DNA of 64,000 nucleotides from Cryptomeria japonica (lineage: Eukaryota; Streptophyta; Pinopsida; Cupressales; Cupressaceae). The stretch lies in contig NC_081410.1 in the NCBI RefSeq assembly GCF_030272615.1, forward strand, positions 187,510,119 through 187,574,118, given 5' to 3'. Position numbers and translations under genes: made by a program. Each line of letters starts with the position of its first letter. The stretch's first letter is position 1. The notes under the pieces were generated by a model. It made no database searches. It was not told the DNA's origin and was given only the letters and a program-made list of their open reading frames with translations. Positions 22,024 through 34,085 of the stretch are shown here, piece by piece.

Positions 22024-25000
22024 CTAAGTCTCTGCCAGTGGGGGAATTACCCCAAGCTTCTCTCTGAGATATTCAAAGGTTTCCTTAGGCACAGGCTTTG
22101 TAAATATATCTGCAATATGCTCTTTAGTATTCACATAAACTAATCTAACTTCATTTGCTTCAACATTCTCTTTCAGAAAATTATACTTGATAGAAACATG
22201 CTTATTCTTAGAGTGAAATACCAGATTCTTTGATATATCAATTGCTGCCGAATTATCACAATAAATGATTATCAGTTCTTTACATTTTTCCTTTATATCC
22301 TTCAACATTTTCTTAATCCATAATACCTGAGTACAATTAGTTGATGCTGTAACATATTTTGCTTCCGCTATAGATAATGATGTGCAACTCTGCTTCTTGC
22401 TTATCCATGAAATCAATCTGCTGCCAAGAAAGAATGCACCTCTAGTGGTACTCTTTCTTTCATCTATATCACCTACCCAATTAGAATTTGTATATGCACA
22501 TAGCTCAAAATTGTCATTCTTAAGATACCATAAACCAAGATTTTTTGTGCCTTGTAGGTACCGAAAAATTCTTTTTACTGCTGATTCATGATTTTCTTTA
22601 GGATTACTCTGAAATCTTGAAACAATACATATTGCATTCATTATATCAGGTCTAGTTTGTGTCAAATACAATAAACCTCTAATCATAGATTTGTATCTTG
22701 TTGAATTAACAGGAGTTGAATCATCCTTCAATGTCAATTTGTCAGTTGTAGTCATAGGAGTACTTACTAGTTTAGAGTTTTCCATACCAAATTTCTTCAG
22801 AAGTTCCTTCAAGTATTTTGTTTGACACATGAATATACCTTTATCTGTTTGTGAAATCTGCAAACCTAGAAATTTTTTTATCTCTCCAATCATAGACATT
22901 TCAAATTCTTCCTGCATCTTGTTAGCAAAATCCTTACACAATCTATCTTCACCTCCAAAAATGATATCATCAACAAAAAATTCAATAACCAAGATGTCAT
23001 CATTAGTCACTTTGTAATGTAAATTGCTATCAGCATTACCTTTAGTGTATCCAATCTTCAAAAGATAATTATCCAATCTAGCATACCAAGCTCTAGGAGC
23101 TTGCTTCAATCCATACAAAGCTTTCCTTAGTCTGTAAACCATATCCTTATCCTTTGTCAATGAAAATCCATTAGACTGTTCAATATAAAATTCCTCTTCA
23201 AGATCACCATTGAGAAATGCACATTTTACATCCATCTGATATACTTTATAGTTCTTATGAGCTGCAAATGCAAGAAATAATCTAACTACCTCAATTCTGG
23301 CTACCGGTGCAAAGGTTTCATTATTATCAATTCCTTCTTTCTATGAATAACCTTTACAAACTAATATTGCTTTATTCTTGATTACCTTACCATTTCATTA
23401 AGTTTATTTCTAAATACCCATTTAGTTCCAATTACATTTTTGTCTTTAGGCCGGGGAACCAATGTCCATGTATTGTTCTTTTCAATTTGTTCTAATTCAT
23501 CTTCCACTGCTTTTATCCAATGTTTATCTTGACATACTTCAATAACAGATGCTGGTTCAACTTGAGAAATTAAACATACCTCTTCATTTGTCAATATTCC
23601 TCTTGTCATAACACCTTGATATTTGTTTCCAATTGTTTGATTTTCTGAGTGATTCAGTCTTACATACTTGGGTTTATTCACATGATGTTGTTCTTCAGTC
23701 ACAATGTAGTTTTCTAATGATACCGATGTGACTGGATTCATATTTTGTACTGGTGCAATCTATATTGGTTCATTTATGATCATCTCAACTGCCAGTTCAG
23801 AATCTACAGACCTTGAATTTCCTCTAAAGTGTTCATCTATCTACACATTAGCACTTTCAATGATTTTCTGTAATCTTTTATTAAAACATCTATATGCCTT
23901 CCTCTTAGATGAATAACCAATAAATATTCCTTCATCACTTCTAGGATCAAATTTGCCAACATACTTATCTCTCCTAATATAGCATTTGCTTCCAAATATT
24001 TTGAAGTATTTAAGAGTAGGATTATTACCAAACCATAGTTCATAAGGGGTCTTACCGGTTTCACCTTTGATGTGAACTCTGTTGAAAGTGTAAACCGTTG
24101 TATTCACTGCTTCTCTCCAATACATATGAGGTATATTTTCTTCCATTATCATGCTTCTTGTTGCATCTAGAATGGTTATGTTCTTCCTTTCCACAATTCC
24201 ATTCTGCTGAGGTGTCCGGGGTGTTGATAGTTGTCTTTTGATTCCATTCACTTCACATAATGTATTAAATTCCTTAGATGTAAATTCTCCTCCTTGATCA
24301 AATCTCAAACATTTGATTCTCTTGTCAGTTTCATTCTCTACCATTTCCTTGTATAACTTGAATTTTCCAAAAGTTTTTGATTTCTCCCTGAGAAAAGTAA
24401 CCCAAGACATTCTAGAATAATCATCAATTATTAGCATATAATATGTATCTCCCTGAAGACTTATTGTTCTAGTTGGACCACATAAATTAGTATGAATTAA
24501 ATCAAGAACATTATTGGATTTCTCATAAATACTCTTAAAAGTTGTTCTAACTTGCTTTCCCATTTGACATTCCTTACATACCGGATTATGAGGTTTCACA
24601 ATCTTAGGTAAATCCTTTGCTACCTTAGTTGTACTGATCTTTACAATGCAATCAAAATTTACATGACAAAGTCTCTTATGCCATAACCAACTTTAATCAA
24701 TGTGTGCAATAAAACATGTCTTATCACTATTATTTAAATGAAAGATATTACCTTTAGTCTGATTACCAATTACAATCTCCAATCGAGTTCTATTTCTAAT
24801 TTTGCATTTTCCATTCTTGAATTGTAACTGAAATCCTTTTTCAACTAATTGATGAACACTCAAAAGATTATGCTTCAAACCTTCAACATAATAAACATTG
24901 TCAGTATTGTGCTTACCATCCAAAGATATAATGCCTCTTCCTTTGATTAAACAAGCTTTATCATTGCCAAATCTTACTAGACCTCATTACATTCTTGAAA

Positions 25001-25150
25001 TGACAAGAATTTTCTTTTATCACCAGTCATATGATGTGAACATCCACAATCAATGATCCATTCATTCTTTTCTTCAGTTTTAGTTGCCAGTGCTTGTTCT
25101 ACCAGTTTGACAGTAGGTGTTAGTTGATCTTCTTTTATTGCAACAAATGA
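22024..25150 (-). pseudogene. Element D pol: protease, integrase, RT, RNase H
   Basis: Past the gag stop the frame continues into the protease (WIIDCGCSHHMTG near 25050), where the catalytic DSG has become DCG. A one-base deletion near 24985 shifts the frame. Integrase (24923-23841) keeps the HHCC zinc region and most of the core, though DQGGEF is preceded by RF. The linker and early RT follow to 23390, where another one-base deletion shifts the frame. The final 403 residues (23235-22024) are open: RT with FVDD and a complete RNase H. There YTNSNW stands where YTDSDW is usual, so two acidic residues are lost. In-frame stops occur at about 25150, 24690, 23838, 23760 and 23343. Confidence 0.92.
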
Positions 25151-25503
25151 TCATCCATTATCTGTCGGATCTTCATCAGAATCATCTGTAACTCCTTCAT
25201 CAACATAGTAACATGATTTATCTATGTTCTTCTTAAATCTGTATCTTTGATATTCAGGGTTAGGCTTATATGTTCTTTTTGCTTCCTCTCTCAATCTTGC
25301 ATGTCTATCAAGACATCTAGATGCTATATGACCAATTCTATTGCAATTAAAACATTTAAATGGTGCTTTACCTTCATACTTACTTCCTACTGGACCTTTA
25401 GGCTTCTTTCTTGAAAATAGTGCTTCAAGTTCTTCATTTTCCCTCCTGATATCTTCACATTCTTTTGCATAAAGTGTTTTCCAATCAAATTTGTCAGATG
25501 ATG

Positions 25504-25554
<51 letters not shown>

Positions 25555-26200
25555 CTTTGAAGGCTAAATCAGTCTTAACTGTAACAGCAGGACCAAATTC
25601 CTCAAGCTCAAATGTTGAAAGTTTTCCAACCAAGGTATCTCTAGATACTGATGTATTAGGCATTGTTCTCAACTCATTAATAGCAGTTACTTTTATTTTG
25701 TAAGCTGGTGGAAAATCTCTTAAAACTTTAGAAACAATTACATCTTCACTTAAGGATCCTCCACAACATTGTATTCCCAAAACAATTTCATTAACTCTTT
25801 CCATAAAAGCAACAATTCTTTCATTTTCTTCCATTTTCAAATTTTCATACCTGACCTGGTAACATTCCCGTTTTGTAATTTTGTCAGTGGTATCTCCTTC
25901 GTTCAATGTATCTAGTTTATCCCAAATATCTTTAGCAGTAGACCGGTCTGATAATCCCATGATTTGTTGATCTGATAATGCACTCAGAAGTGATTCTCTT
26001 GCTTTGCAATCATTCTCCAAGTCCTTAGCCAATGTCGGTGGATGAGGTTGATTCGGAGCAGGGTCAACATAGACATTCTTTTTAATTTTCCATATATCTC
26101 TTCCAATGCAATTCTGATGTGTCTCCATCCTGATCTTCCATATACCATAATTAGTTCCATCAAGTTTAGGACTATCCTTCCTAAAAATGTTCATTGCCAT
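25151..26200 (-). CDS. gag: Element D Gag, UBN2 type with a zinc knuckle
   Basis: Open for 349 codons. The start MAMNIFRKDSPKLDGTNYG lies about 45 bases after the primer site and matches the gag start of C. Residues of about 10-200 form the Copia gag (UBN2) domain, which builds the particle. A Ser run of about 19 follows, then a charged helix and a zinc knuckle CFNCNRIGHIASRC that binds the RNA. The end (TDNG, then TGA) is an in-frame nonsense, since C has Trp there and continues into protease. The frame is intact, but the element around it is dead. Confidence 0.85.
25498..25554. repeat. GAT trinucleotide microsatellite inside gag of D
   Basis: About 19 GAT units with one GAG, read on the minus strand as a Ser run. 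The C gag has only three Ser at this position, so the tract expanded in D or its lineage. Confidence 0.9.
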
Positions 26201-26244
26201 AGGATCTCCTCAAGCTGCTAGACTTCTGCAAAAAAGAGGACTAC

Positions 26245-26256
26245 GCTCTGATACCA
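26245..26256 (-). other. Primer binding site of element D
   Basis: TGGTATCAGAGC on the minus strand, two bases from the 5' LTR. Confidence 0.92.
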
Positions 26257-26258
26257 AT

Positions 26259-27334
26259 TGTTAGGAACTTGAAGGACAACTAAGAGGGGGGATGAATCAG
26301 TTGTCAATAAATTTCAACCCAACTATAAATTAATCCAACTTAAACTTAATACCAATAAACCAATCTTTAATGTCGGTGAAATAAATTAGCAGTTTATATC
26401 AATACCGGTGAAACTTAATGCATGAAATAGAAAGAGAAACAACATCCACAACACATAACATAAATATTTTGATGTGGAAACCCTGTAAGGGAAAAAACCA
26501 CAGTGGGAAACCTTACCCACAATCAGATGATACTACTGGAGATAGTAAGTGTATACAAATGGGGCCTGCACATGGAGAAAGGCCAACCGCCTAGAGCTCA
26601 CTGCTCAAGAATGGGAGTCACACTGACTACAGTAGGATGGTTAAATCCTAGAACAATGTATTGCTTCAAAGTAGCATCTACAATGCTGGATTCAGTACCA
26701 GTTTAAGCTCTGATAAACACCTTCAGATGATGTGTGTGTGATTCTCTCTATAATTTGCTCATATGATCTTCAATATTCGCACATATACTCATACCATACC
26801 AAGTTACATTCCCATTGATACATCTCTCAAATGAGATCTTACATTTATACAAACCTAAGACCAAATATTAAGGTCGACTCACTAAAGTTATTACATTTAA
26901 ATCAATTAAAAAAAATTCTTGATGCGATACAAGATGTCAACCTTAATACAATATCCAATAATAAATCATCTCCATAATGTGTCATGCTGATCTGGAATAG
27001 ATAACATATACCAGTCCATAACCTAGACCTATCTACCGGTAACAACAAATATGTCAACCTAATTAGACCAATAACCAAAATGCCAATGCCAAACATCCAA
27101 TCCATGTCTTTGACATAATCAAGTGATCTCCAGTTGATAATAAGTCATCATTATTGTCGGTGAACAATATAACCGGTGACTGTGCATAAGCCACCAACCT
27201 TGCCGGTGAACACAATTTACAGGTTCAACAGTAAACCAATAAAACCATAGTGCCAAATCAAGAATGTAGATCTCCATAAGGATAAGTGTTGACATCAATG
27301 ACAAAACCAACGCAACACATCCATAATACCAACA
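26259..27334 (-). repeat. 5' LTR of element D
   Basis: 1076 bp, starting TGTTGG at 27334 and ending TAACA at 26259 on the minus strand. It is followed by the TTTAT duplication. Confidence 0.93.
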
Positions 27335-28859
27335 TTTATAAGAACTATGAAAAGTCTTGTGTAAAGATTATGACAATGTATATAGGAACTCTATGAGGAT
27401 GATAATGATGACTATGCAAGGAATTATTCAAAGTAAGGATATAAATGAGGACTATAATAAGGACAATAATGAAGACTATGCAAAGACTTATACAAAGTAA
27501 GGATGTAAATGAAGACTATAATGAGGATGATAATGAAGACTATGTAAGGACTATAATGTAAGGAATAATCCAAAGGATGTAAATGAAGACTATAATGAGG
27601 ATGATAATGAGGACTAAAATGCAAAGACTGGTGCAAAACCTATGGACTCTAGGAAGACCTATGATCACAAGTATGTAAGATGTTTTTCCGTTGTGAAAAT
27701 TTTGGACTTTGTTGGACTGTCAAATATTTCAAGGTAGACTCTTTTTCAAGTAACTTTGTATGTAGGACAAGTCTATTTTTCAATTATGAGAACATTGTCT
27801 GAAGATAAGTATAGCTGAATGAACTATGTTCTGACAAATTCTGAGAATTCAGAGCTACACAAGGTAGGGCTTAAAATAGCCCAAATACTGACTCAATACT
27901 AGTCTAACACAATGATACATACAAGAACACATAAGACAATATTAGGTTGGATATTGGAAACCATTCAATGAGGCCCTTACAATAAAATATAGAAACAAGA
28001 CAAATGGATAGAGAGTCCAACAACACTAGCCCCACTTCACAACACACACTTCTCGAGCACGCCAGTCTCTCTTACCTTGAAGATCTTATCACTGAGGATT
28101 TTTTGTCTCATCATACAATGTACATAGAGGGTATCTATGGGGTATGATCCACACTCCTGGAACCAATGAACGTGGGATTTGGGCTACTAAGTTGGTTCTT
28201 ATTGTAAGTTTTGATGGGTCTCAATCCAACAACAGATTCTTAGAGAAATCCACTTAAGGCTTTATTTAAGCTTATCGGTGCAAGGAAGGCCCCCACATAT
28301 GTCAAATTCACTCAACACTCTAGCCGCCTGACCAATATATTTATATAGTGGATCAAAAAACCCACTCGAGAGTATGTTGGGAGAGATGATATCCCCAACG
28401 CATCCCAATTCGAAGTACCTTTGTGGGGTGATGAAATCTGTAGTCAAAGATACCCCTCACTACTAAAAAGAAAAGTGGGTGTCATTATCACCTTTCCCTC
28501 TCTCCCAAGACCCCGAAAGTGGGTGGAAAGGTACTTAATGCAACAATAGGTCCACCCAAAACACAAAAAACTTCATTTTCCCTTAAATATTGCAATGTGT
28601 GATTTATTCTATTCATAAGGAAAATTCATGTCAATTTTAAAGCCCAAACTGAGGTGTGAGATATGCATGTGCATGTCTATTTTCAAACATGAAAGTGAAG
28701 TGTGAGATCATGCATGTCAATTTTAAACCCAAAGCCAATTTTAAGCACCAAGTTGAAGTGTGAGATCATGCATGCCAATTTTAATCCCAAAACCAATTTT
28801 AAGCACCAAGCTAAAGTGTGAGAGCATGCATGTCTATTTTAAACCCAAAATCCAAAAGT
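27335..28859. other. Host remnant between D and B
   Basis: From 27335 (TTTAT duplication) to about 27640 lies a purine-rich degenerate repeat of GAGGACTATAATG/GAGGATGATAATG units, continuing the tract left of D. From 27640 to 28650 I see no gene, LTR pair or primer site. A 61-codon minus-strand frame at 28262-28447 has no recognisable features. A tandem repeat occupies the end. Confidence 0.5.
28655..28859. repeat. 58 bp tandem repeat
   Basis: TGTGAGATCATGCATGYC begins units at 28701, 28759 and 28817, exactly 58 bases apart. A degenerate earlier unit starts at 28655, and the last unit is truncated by B. Confidence 0.85.
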
Positions 28860-29016
28860 GATTTTGATGAATAATGATGAACAAAAGATACCCCAACTGG
28901 TACTGAGAGGGGGGGGTGAATCAGTACAGGAAAAAACTTTCTTCACAACTTTTCCAATTAAAGCAATATCAACTGGTTGTCATCATCACTGGAGTTAACC
29001 ACGACAATACCGGTTA

Positions 29017-29021
29017 AACAC
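29017..29021. repeat. Target site duplication of element K, left copy
   Basis: AACAC, identical to 32568-32572. The uninterrupted site is seen in the other LTR of B near 38410. Confidence 0.95.
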
Positions 29022-29487
29022 TGTGAGATTTTACCAAGATCAAGAGGCAATGGAAAACACAAATAAGAGAGAACAAAATAGATGATAGAAATAAACTGTA
29101 TTCTATCAAGATGAAAAATATGATCAACTGGATCATTAAGCATTCAATAATTACAATGAATATGAGCCTTCTTATATAGGCAAGGCTATATGGATATGTG
29201 AGCACACAAATATGACATGTGACTCAGTAAGAAACAAGGGTTGGTAGGAAATAGGTGTGGGTAGGTAGGAGAAACAATATAATATTCCACATGAGGTGGA
29301 TCACCCACTGAATGTGGAGTGTAACAACAAGATCACACCATAAAAGGTGGAAATTCTCCTACACACACTATCCCAATGTGGCACAAACACCCAAGTGTCT
29401 CATACCCAAACTAATATGAAATGCATTTCCTAAGTAAACTTAAGTAAGTGTAATAATATTCAAGATGAATAATTATTTACACCAACA
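29022..29487 (-). repeat. 3' LTR of element K
   Basis: 466 bp. It matches the 5' LTR apart from substitutions and a 21-base length difference near 29240. CTATATAAG on the minus strand (29171-29180) is the likely TATA box. Confidence 0.93.
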
Positions 29488-30211
29488 CCCCCCCTTAAGT
29501 GCAACTTAGGGGAATGCACTTAAGTCTACAATGCAACTAAGCAATGCAAGATGGGTCTCGGCTACTAGACCATGTTAGGTACCCATGTACAAATGCAAAT
29601 GCATGAAATGCAATGAAACCTCTCACAAAGTGGAGAAAGAGAGAAAAACCCAATGGGAAAAAACCCGCCCCTAAAAGAGAGATGAAAACTAGATATAAAG
29701 AACTCTCATAGAAGTATGTGAAGGACAAAACTGTGTCCCCCCCATAAGAGAAAAGAAGAGACCATGAAGCCCCCCTTCAATGTTGAATCTCCTGCAAAGA
29801 TGGTCCAATGATGATGACTAAAATACCTCCTCATAAGGAAGAAAGAGAGCTAATGTTGCACCAATAATGTCAAAGTGTGACAAAACCAGGTACCAAGTCG
29901 ATGACGATGAATCACTCGCTGCAACAAAAATAAGATCAGGCATGGAGACAACCTGCTGTGAGCATCATCTAGATACTCAGAAATAATAGAAATGCTGGTA
30001 CAATCCAAGTCTCACGGGAGACATGCAAAAATGTGTACAATCTAAGTCTCAACTGGAGCCATGCACCAAGTCTCACAAGATATTCCTAATCTATGTCTAC
30101 AAGAGGATTACATCAAATAGTCAACAATGACAAGATACAAAGAGGTGTGGCACTTTATGATAGTGTGAGTACAACATTTCTCAAGCAAGAGCATACATCA
30201 TGATAAATTAT
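29488..30211 (-). other. Polypurine tract and 3' non-coding part of K
   Basis: CTTAAGGGGGGG on the minus strand (29488-29499) abuts the 3' LTR. The rest, up to the protease stub, has no recognisable domain in any frame. Confidence 0.75.
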
Positions 30212-31312
30212 TCAAATGTGGAAACATGAAAATGATGCCACCAACAAAGAAGCCCCTGAATCTAGAAGCCATATCTCTGAATCATGACTGGTAGTACCAC
30301 AAAGAGCTTTTCCTTTTCTTATCCCAAAAGAGTGAGTCTTCCCACTTGTAGAAGCCATGAATGCTTGCCCTTTTCCTTTTGAATGTGAGGAAGTGGAAGT
30401 TGGTGAATCATCCTTCTTGTAGACATTAGGCAAATCAATGTTATTTTTTTTGATGATATGTGTGAGCTCATCAATCTTTTTAAAATGGCAACGACGTTCC
30501 TCATGACCAAACTTTTTACAATAGGCACAAGTAGGTTTCTCCCTCTTTGGTGAATTAACCCTCTTAGAAGAGGATGTACCTCCTTGTTGTGGAGAGAATG
30601 ATGCTTTGTCCTTAGGCTTTGATTACCATTTCTTCTTGTTTGAGTTGTCCTTTCCTTGATTTCCTTTGTTCCCTTGATTTGCCACTAATGCTTGAGACTT
30701 AGAAGCCTTAATAATTTCCATGCTTATCAACTTAGTTTGTTCCATCATCAACATTTCATTGAAAGCATCAAATGTAGGCATTGTGTAGCTTGAGCCCATT
30801 ATCATCCTATGGGTTTGGAAACTAGAAACAAATGTTGCATATTCTTGTGGAAGCTTGCCTATCAAGTTGAATATCAATTGAGTATCCTTCTTATCAATGC
30901 CACAATCTTTGAGTTGTGCCCTCAACTCATTTGCCTTAGTGACATAATCTTGTATAGTATCAAAGTTCTTGGGATCTAACATGGTGAGGTCACTATCAAT
31001 TTGATATCCCCTAATCTCATCAACTTGACCATACAAGTCTTGAAACTTTTGCCAAGCATCCTTGATTAGAGTACACTTCTCAATATGAAAAATGAGATCC
31101 TTTGATACATACTTTCTTAAGGTACCAATTGCCATGATATTTTTAGTGAGCCAATCCAAGTGACCAACTGGATCAACCTTAGGATCAGCGGGAGCAACAA
31201 TAGTTCCATCAATGTAATGAGTGAGTCCTTTTTCCATAAGTTTACTCCATGCATCAATTTTCCAAGTAGCATAATTATGAGGAGTTAAGAGAGGAAACTT
31301 AGAAGAACCCAT
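30212..31312 (-). pseudogene. Element K gag with zinc knuckle and protease stub
   Basis: Translation probably starts at 31312 (MGSSKFPLLTPHNYATWK), although the frame is open 15 codons further upstream. A Copia gag domain of about 200 residues (WLTKNIMAIGTL, IQDYVTKANELRAQLKDCG, LPQEYATFVSSF) is followed by a Lys/Asn-rich stretch. One TAA at 30623 interrupts the frame, which then continues unchanged into a CX2CX4HX4C knuckle (CAYCKKFGHEERRC) and the protease signature WLLDSGAS. Ten residues later the match to Copia ends and a stop follows at 30212. Only one nonsense breaks the gene, so it may have been functional recently. Confidence 0.88.
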
Positions 31313-32110
31313 AGCAGCAAAAAGGAAGGAACACAAGAGAAACCCCCCCAAATTCACTCAATCAAAGTACCCCCCAAAAATGATGATTTTGGCACTTTAT
31401 ATGTAGTGCATGTACAACAGGCCACTTGCAAAACAAGGCAAAGTGGACTTCTAATTTCAATTACAACTTCTCAAAATGAGATCTAAGAGACTTCAACAAA
31501 TACTGCTAGTGATCTAAACTGAGATCCAAGAAAAATGCAAGTACCAAATATGCCAAAAATGGTGAAATAATGAAAGTACAATTTCTACTTAAAATTACTG
31601 CAAACAAATGGTAGATTATGAAAGAAGATAAAAAAATATGCACTTTCAAAAAAAATGGCACCTGAAAAGGAGTCCATATGAGTCCAGACGAAGCCTCCAA
31701 AGTTGTAAAAATTGGGATTTCGTGATTTCAAAAAAACCTGTATCCAAAAATCAGAAAAAATCTGCACCACTATACAGATCATGAAATTCTACCCCAAAAC
31801 AAAAAAAATTGCTCGTAAAAACGAGTCCGGATGAGTGAGATATTGCTATTTGAAAATTGCCTGCAAAATTATAATTTCTGGAAAATTTCTGTCGCAGCTT
31901 CAAACTTCAAATGCCTCTAGATTTGGCCTTCGAAGTCCAATTTGGATGAAACAAAAGGCAAAATTGACTTTCTTGGACCTCCTCAATCCAATGGTAACCT
32001 CAAATTTGACCCATCAATCTTCAATAAAAACTTGCAATAGAAAGATCCAAAATGCAAACCCCAAATAGCATCAAATTTCTCTCAATTGGCAAACCAATGA
32101 CACTCTAATG
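31313..32110 (-). other. Leader of element K
   Basis: About 800 bases between the primer site and gag, with no ORF of interest. A long untranslated leader is usual for plant Copia RNAs. Confidence 0.7.
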
Positions 32111-32122
32111 GCTCTGATACCA
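32111..32122 (-). other. Primer binding site of element K
   Basis: TGGTATCAGAGC on the minus strand, directly abutting the 5' LTR. Confidence 0.93.
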
Positions 32123-32567
32123 TGTGAGATTTTGCCAAGATCAAGAGGCAATGGAAAGCACAAATAAGAGAGAACAAAATAGATGATAGAAATAAATTGT
32201 ATTCTATCAAGATGAAAAATATGATCAACTGGATCATTAAGCATTCAATAATTACAATGAATATGAGAATGCTTATATAGGGAAGGCTATATGGATATGT
32301 GAGCACACAAACATGACATGTGGCTCAATAAGAAATAAGGGTAGGTAGGAGAAACAATATAATATTCCACATGAGGTGGATCACCCACTGAATGTGGAGT
32401 GTAACAACAAGATCACACCATAAAAGGTGGAAATTCTCCTACACACATTATCCCAATGTGGCACAAACACCCAAGTGTCTCATACCCAAACTACTATGAA
32501 ATGCATTTCCTAAGTAAACTTAAGTAAGTGTAATAATATTCAAGATGAATAATTATTTACACCAACA
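32123..32567 (-). repeat. 5' LTR of element K
   Basis: 445 bp, TG..CA ends. The TATA box equivalent is at 32272-32280. AACAC follows at 32568-32572. Confidence 0.93.
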
Positions 32568-33851
32568 AACACAGTAAGACATCATACACCATAAAATGAT
32601 AAGTCTGAACACTTAAAATACATTCAATACTTGATATCAGCTTCACCCATAAACATATGCATGTGGTATACCATTAATACCATATCTTAATAACTTTGCA
32701 TGCATAATCATTCAACCAAATAATACATAGTCATCACATGAAAAATGCATAACACATAACACACAGATTTTTCACGTGGAAACCCAAATGGGAAAAACCA
32801 TAGTGGGAATGAATACCCACAAGCTTGTTTTTGAACTCTTTTGAAGCTTGCTCTATTAAGAGCCTAGTCTAGTTAAAAACTTTACAATAAGGTTCTGCTA
32901 GGAACCGATCCTATTAGAGATCACCCGGTTAAGGTATGGCTATATACCCTATTAAAGGTTGAAGCCCTTTTAGAGGTTACCTCGCTAGAGGATTTAAAGA
33001 ACTCAATGATCTTGAGTCACCTGGTTATAGGTTTTACAATAAGCATGTTAAAGCTACCCAGTAAAGGGATTTTCCATCTATTGAAATGATTAGAAGACAA
33101 TAGGAAAAACTTCTGATCTGATAATAGCACTACATGCCAAGGCAAATCCTTTTCAGTTCCTTTACTCTGCAATCATATTCTGTAGTTTTCCTCTTATTGG
33201 TCTGGCAAGTATCTCATCACTTGGATACACACACAACATTTTCCAACAACTTTACAATAACAAACATCATCGACCTTATAGACAACAGATAGGTCGGTAG
33301 CATAAACCCTAAACCCTAAGATGCTTAGGTTTACAACATAGGCGGTCCAATCCTAACTATCCAAACACATTGCATAGTATTACAATTTCAAACAGATCAC
33401 AAGACAATCTACATCATTTATTCATCACCGCTCATGGGAATCAGTAACCCATCACGCTCTCTTCTCATACCACTAAGAAGAATGATCTTTCCTGAGGTAG
33501 AATTCAAACATAGTTGATCATCTTATGCAAGATCCTCAACGAAATCCTTCATGTACACAAAGATGATGTGGCACCTCGATCTCATTCACATCTCTTAGAT
33601 AACTCATAATAAAGTATTATCGGTTGCATCGCACAAGCAAGATTGCTGAATCAGAAACCCTAGAGCTGAGACTACCAACCGGTAGTCACACTTAGTGAAA
33701 CCCTAACACCGGTTCACTACATCTCCTCATACCAGTTCACTTTAACTTTATTGACATCAATGACAACATACATTATCATCATATCAATATACTGGTTCAC
33801 CAGATGCTAACAATATCCAACAATCTCCCCATATAGCAATAATATCCAACA

Positions 33852-34085
33852 ATCTCCCCCTTTGGCATTGATGGCAATACTCAGTGTAGCATTGCAACTG
33901 AAAACATCATAGACCAGTGTGTCTTCAACATTAGATATCTTCTCCCCCTTTCACAACAATGCCAAAGTGGAGGTACAAACTTGCAAAATCTACTATGTTG
34001 CTCCCCCTAAGGAGTAGCATCCTTCAACACATCAATCCTGAAAGAGTTGTCACTGTAGTACTTCACTGATGCGAAGCACACATCT
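33852..34085 (-). other. Polypurine tract and 3' untranslated region of B
   Basis: CCAAAGGGGGAGAT (minus strand, 33852-33865) abuts the 3' LTR start. The remainder is non-coding and resembles 3863-4052 of A. Confidence 0.85.

Larger units (their letters stand above)
20592..27334 (-). mobile_element. Copia element D, full length
   Basis: 6743 bp with LTRs at both ends, perfect TTTAT duplications (20587-20591 and 27335-27339), primer site, polypurine tract and a complete gag-pol order. It is the most complete element in the window. It belongs to the same family group as C. Only a few frameshifts and stops separate it from an open frame, but changes in catalytic residues show that it is dead. 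Confidence 0.95.
29022..32567 (-). mobile_element. Gag-only LTR element K (TR-GAG-like) in the LTR of B
   Basis: 3546 bp, bounded by TG..CA LTRs and perfect AACAC duplications. Internal order on the minus strand: primer site, about 800 bp leader, gag with a zinc knuckle, the first part of a protease, then about 700 bp of non-coding DNA, polypurine tract and 3' LTR. Integrase, RT and RNase H are absent. This layout matches the published TR-GAG class of non-autonomous plant elements that keep only gag. Internal deletion of an autonomous Copia is the alternative. Confidence 0.9.
28865..33851 (-). repeat. 3' LTR of element B, interrupted
   Basis: The two pieces, 28865-29021 and 32573-33851, give about 1436 bp when K and one AACAC are removed, collinear with the 1448 bp 5' LTR. 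The telo-box pair is at 33304-33319 and CCTTATA (minus-strand TATAAGG) at 33274-33280. Confidence 0.92.

Noticed and set aside
25491-25703. Asp-rich plus-strand frame
   Set aside because: It is the antisense of the Ser run in the D gag.
26245-26256. tRNA fragment at TGGTATCAGAGC sites
   Set aside because: It is the primer binding site next to the 5' LTR; no cloverleaf surrounds any of the five copies.
28262-28447. Short frame as a possible host gene exon
   Set aside because: There is no recognisable domain or splice context, and 61 codons is within chance for this region.
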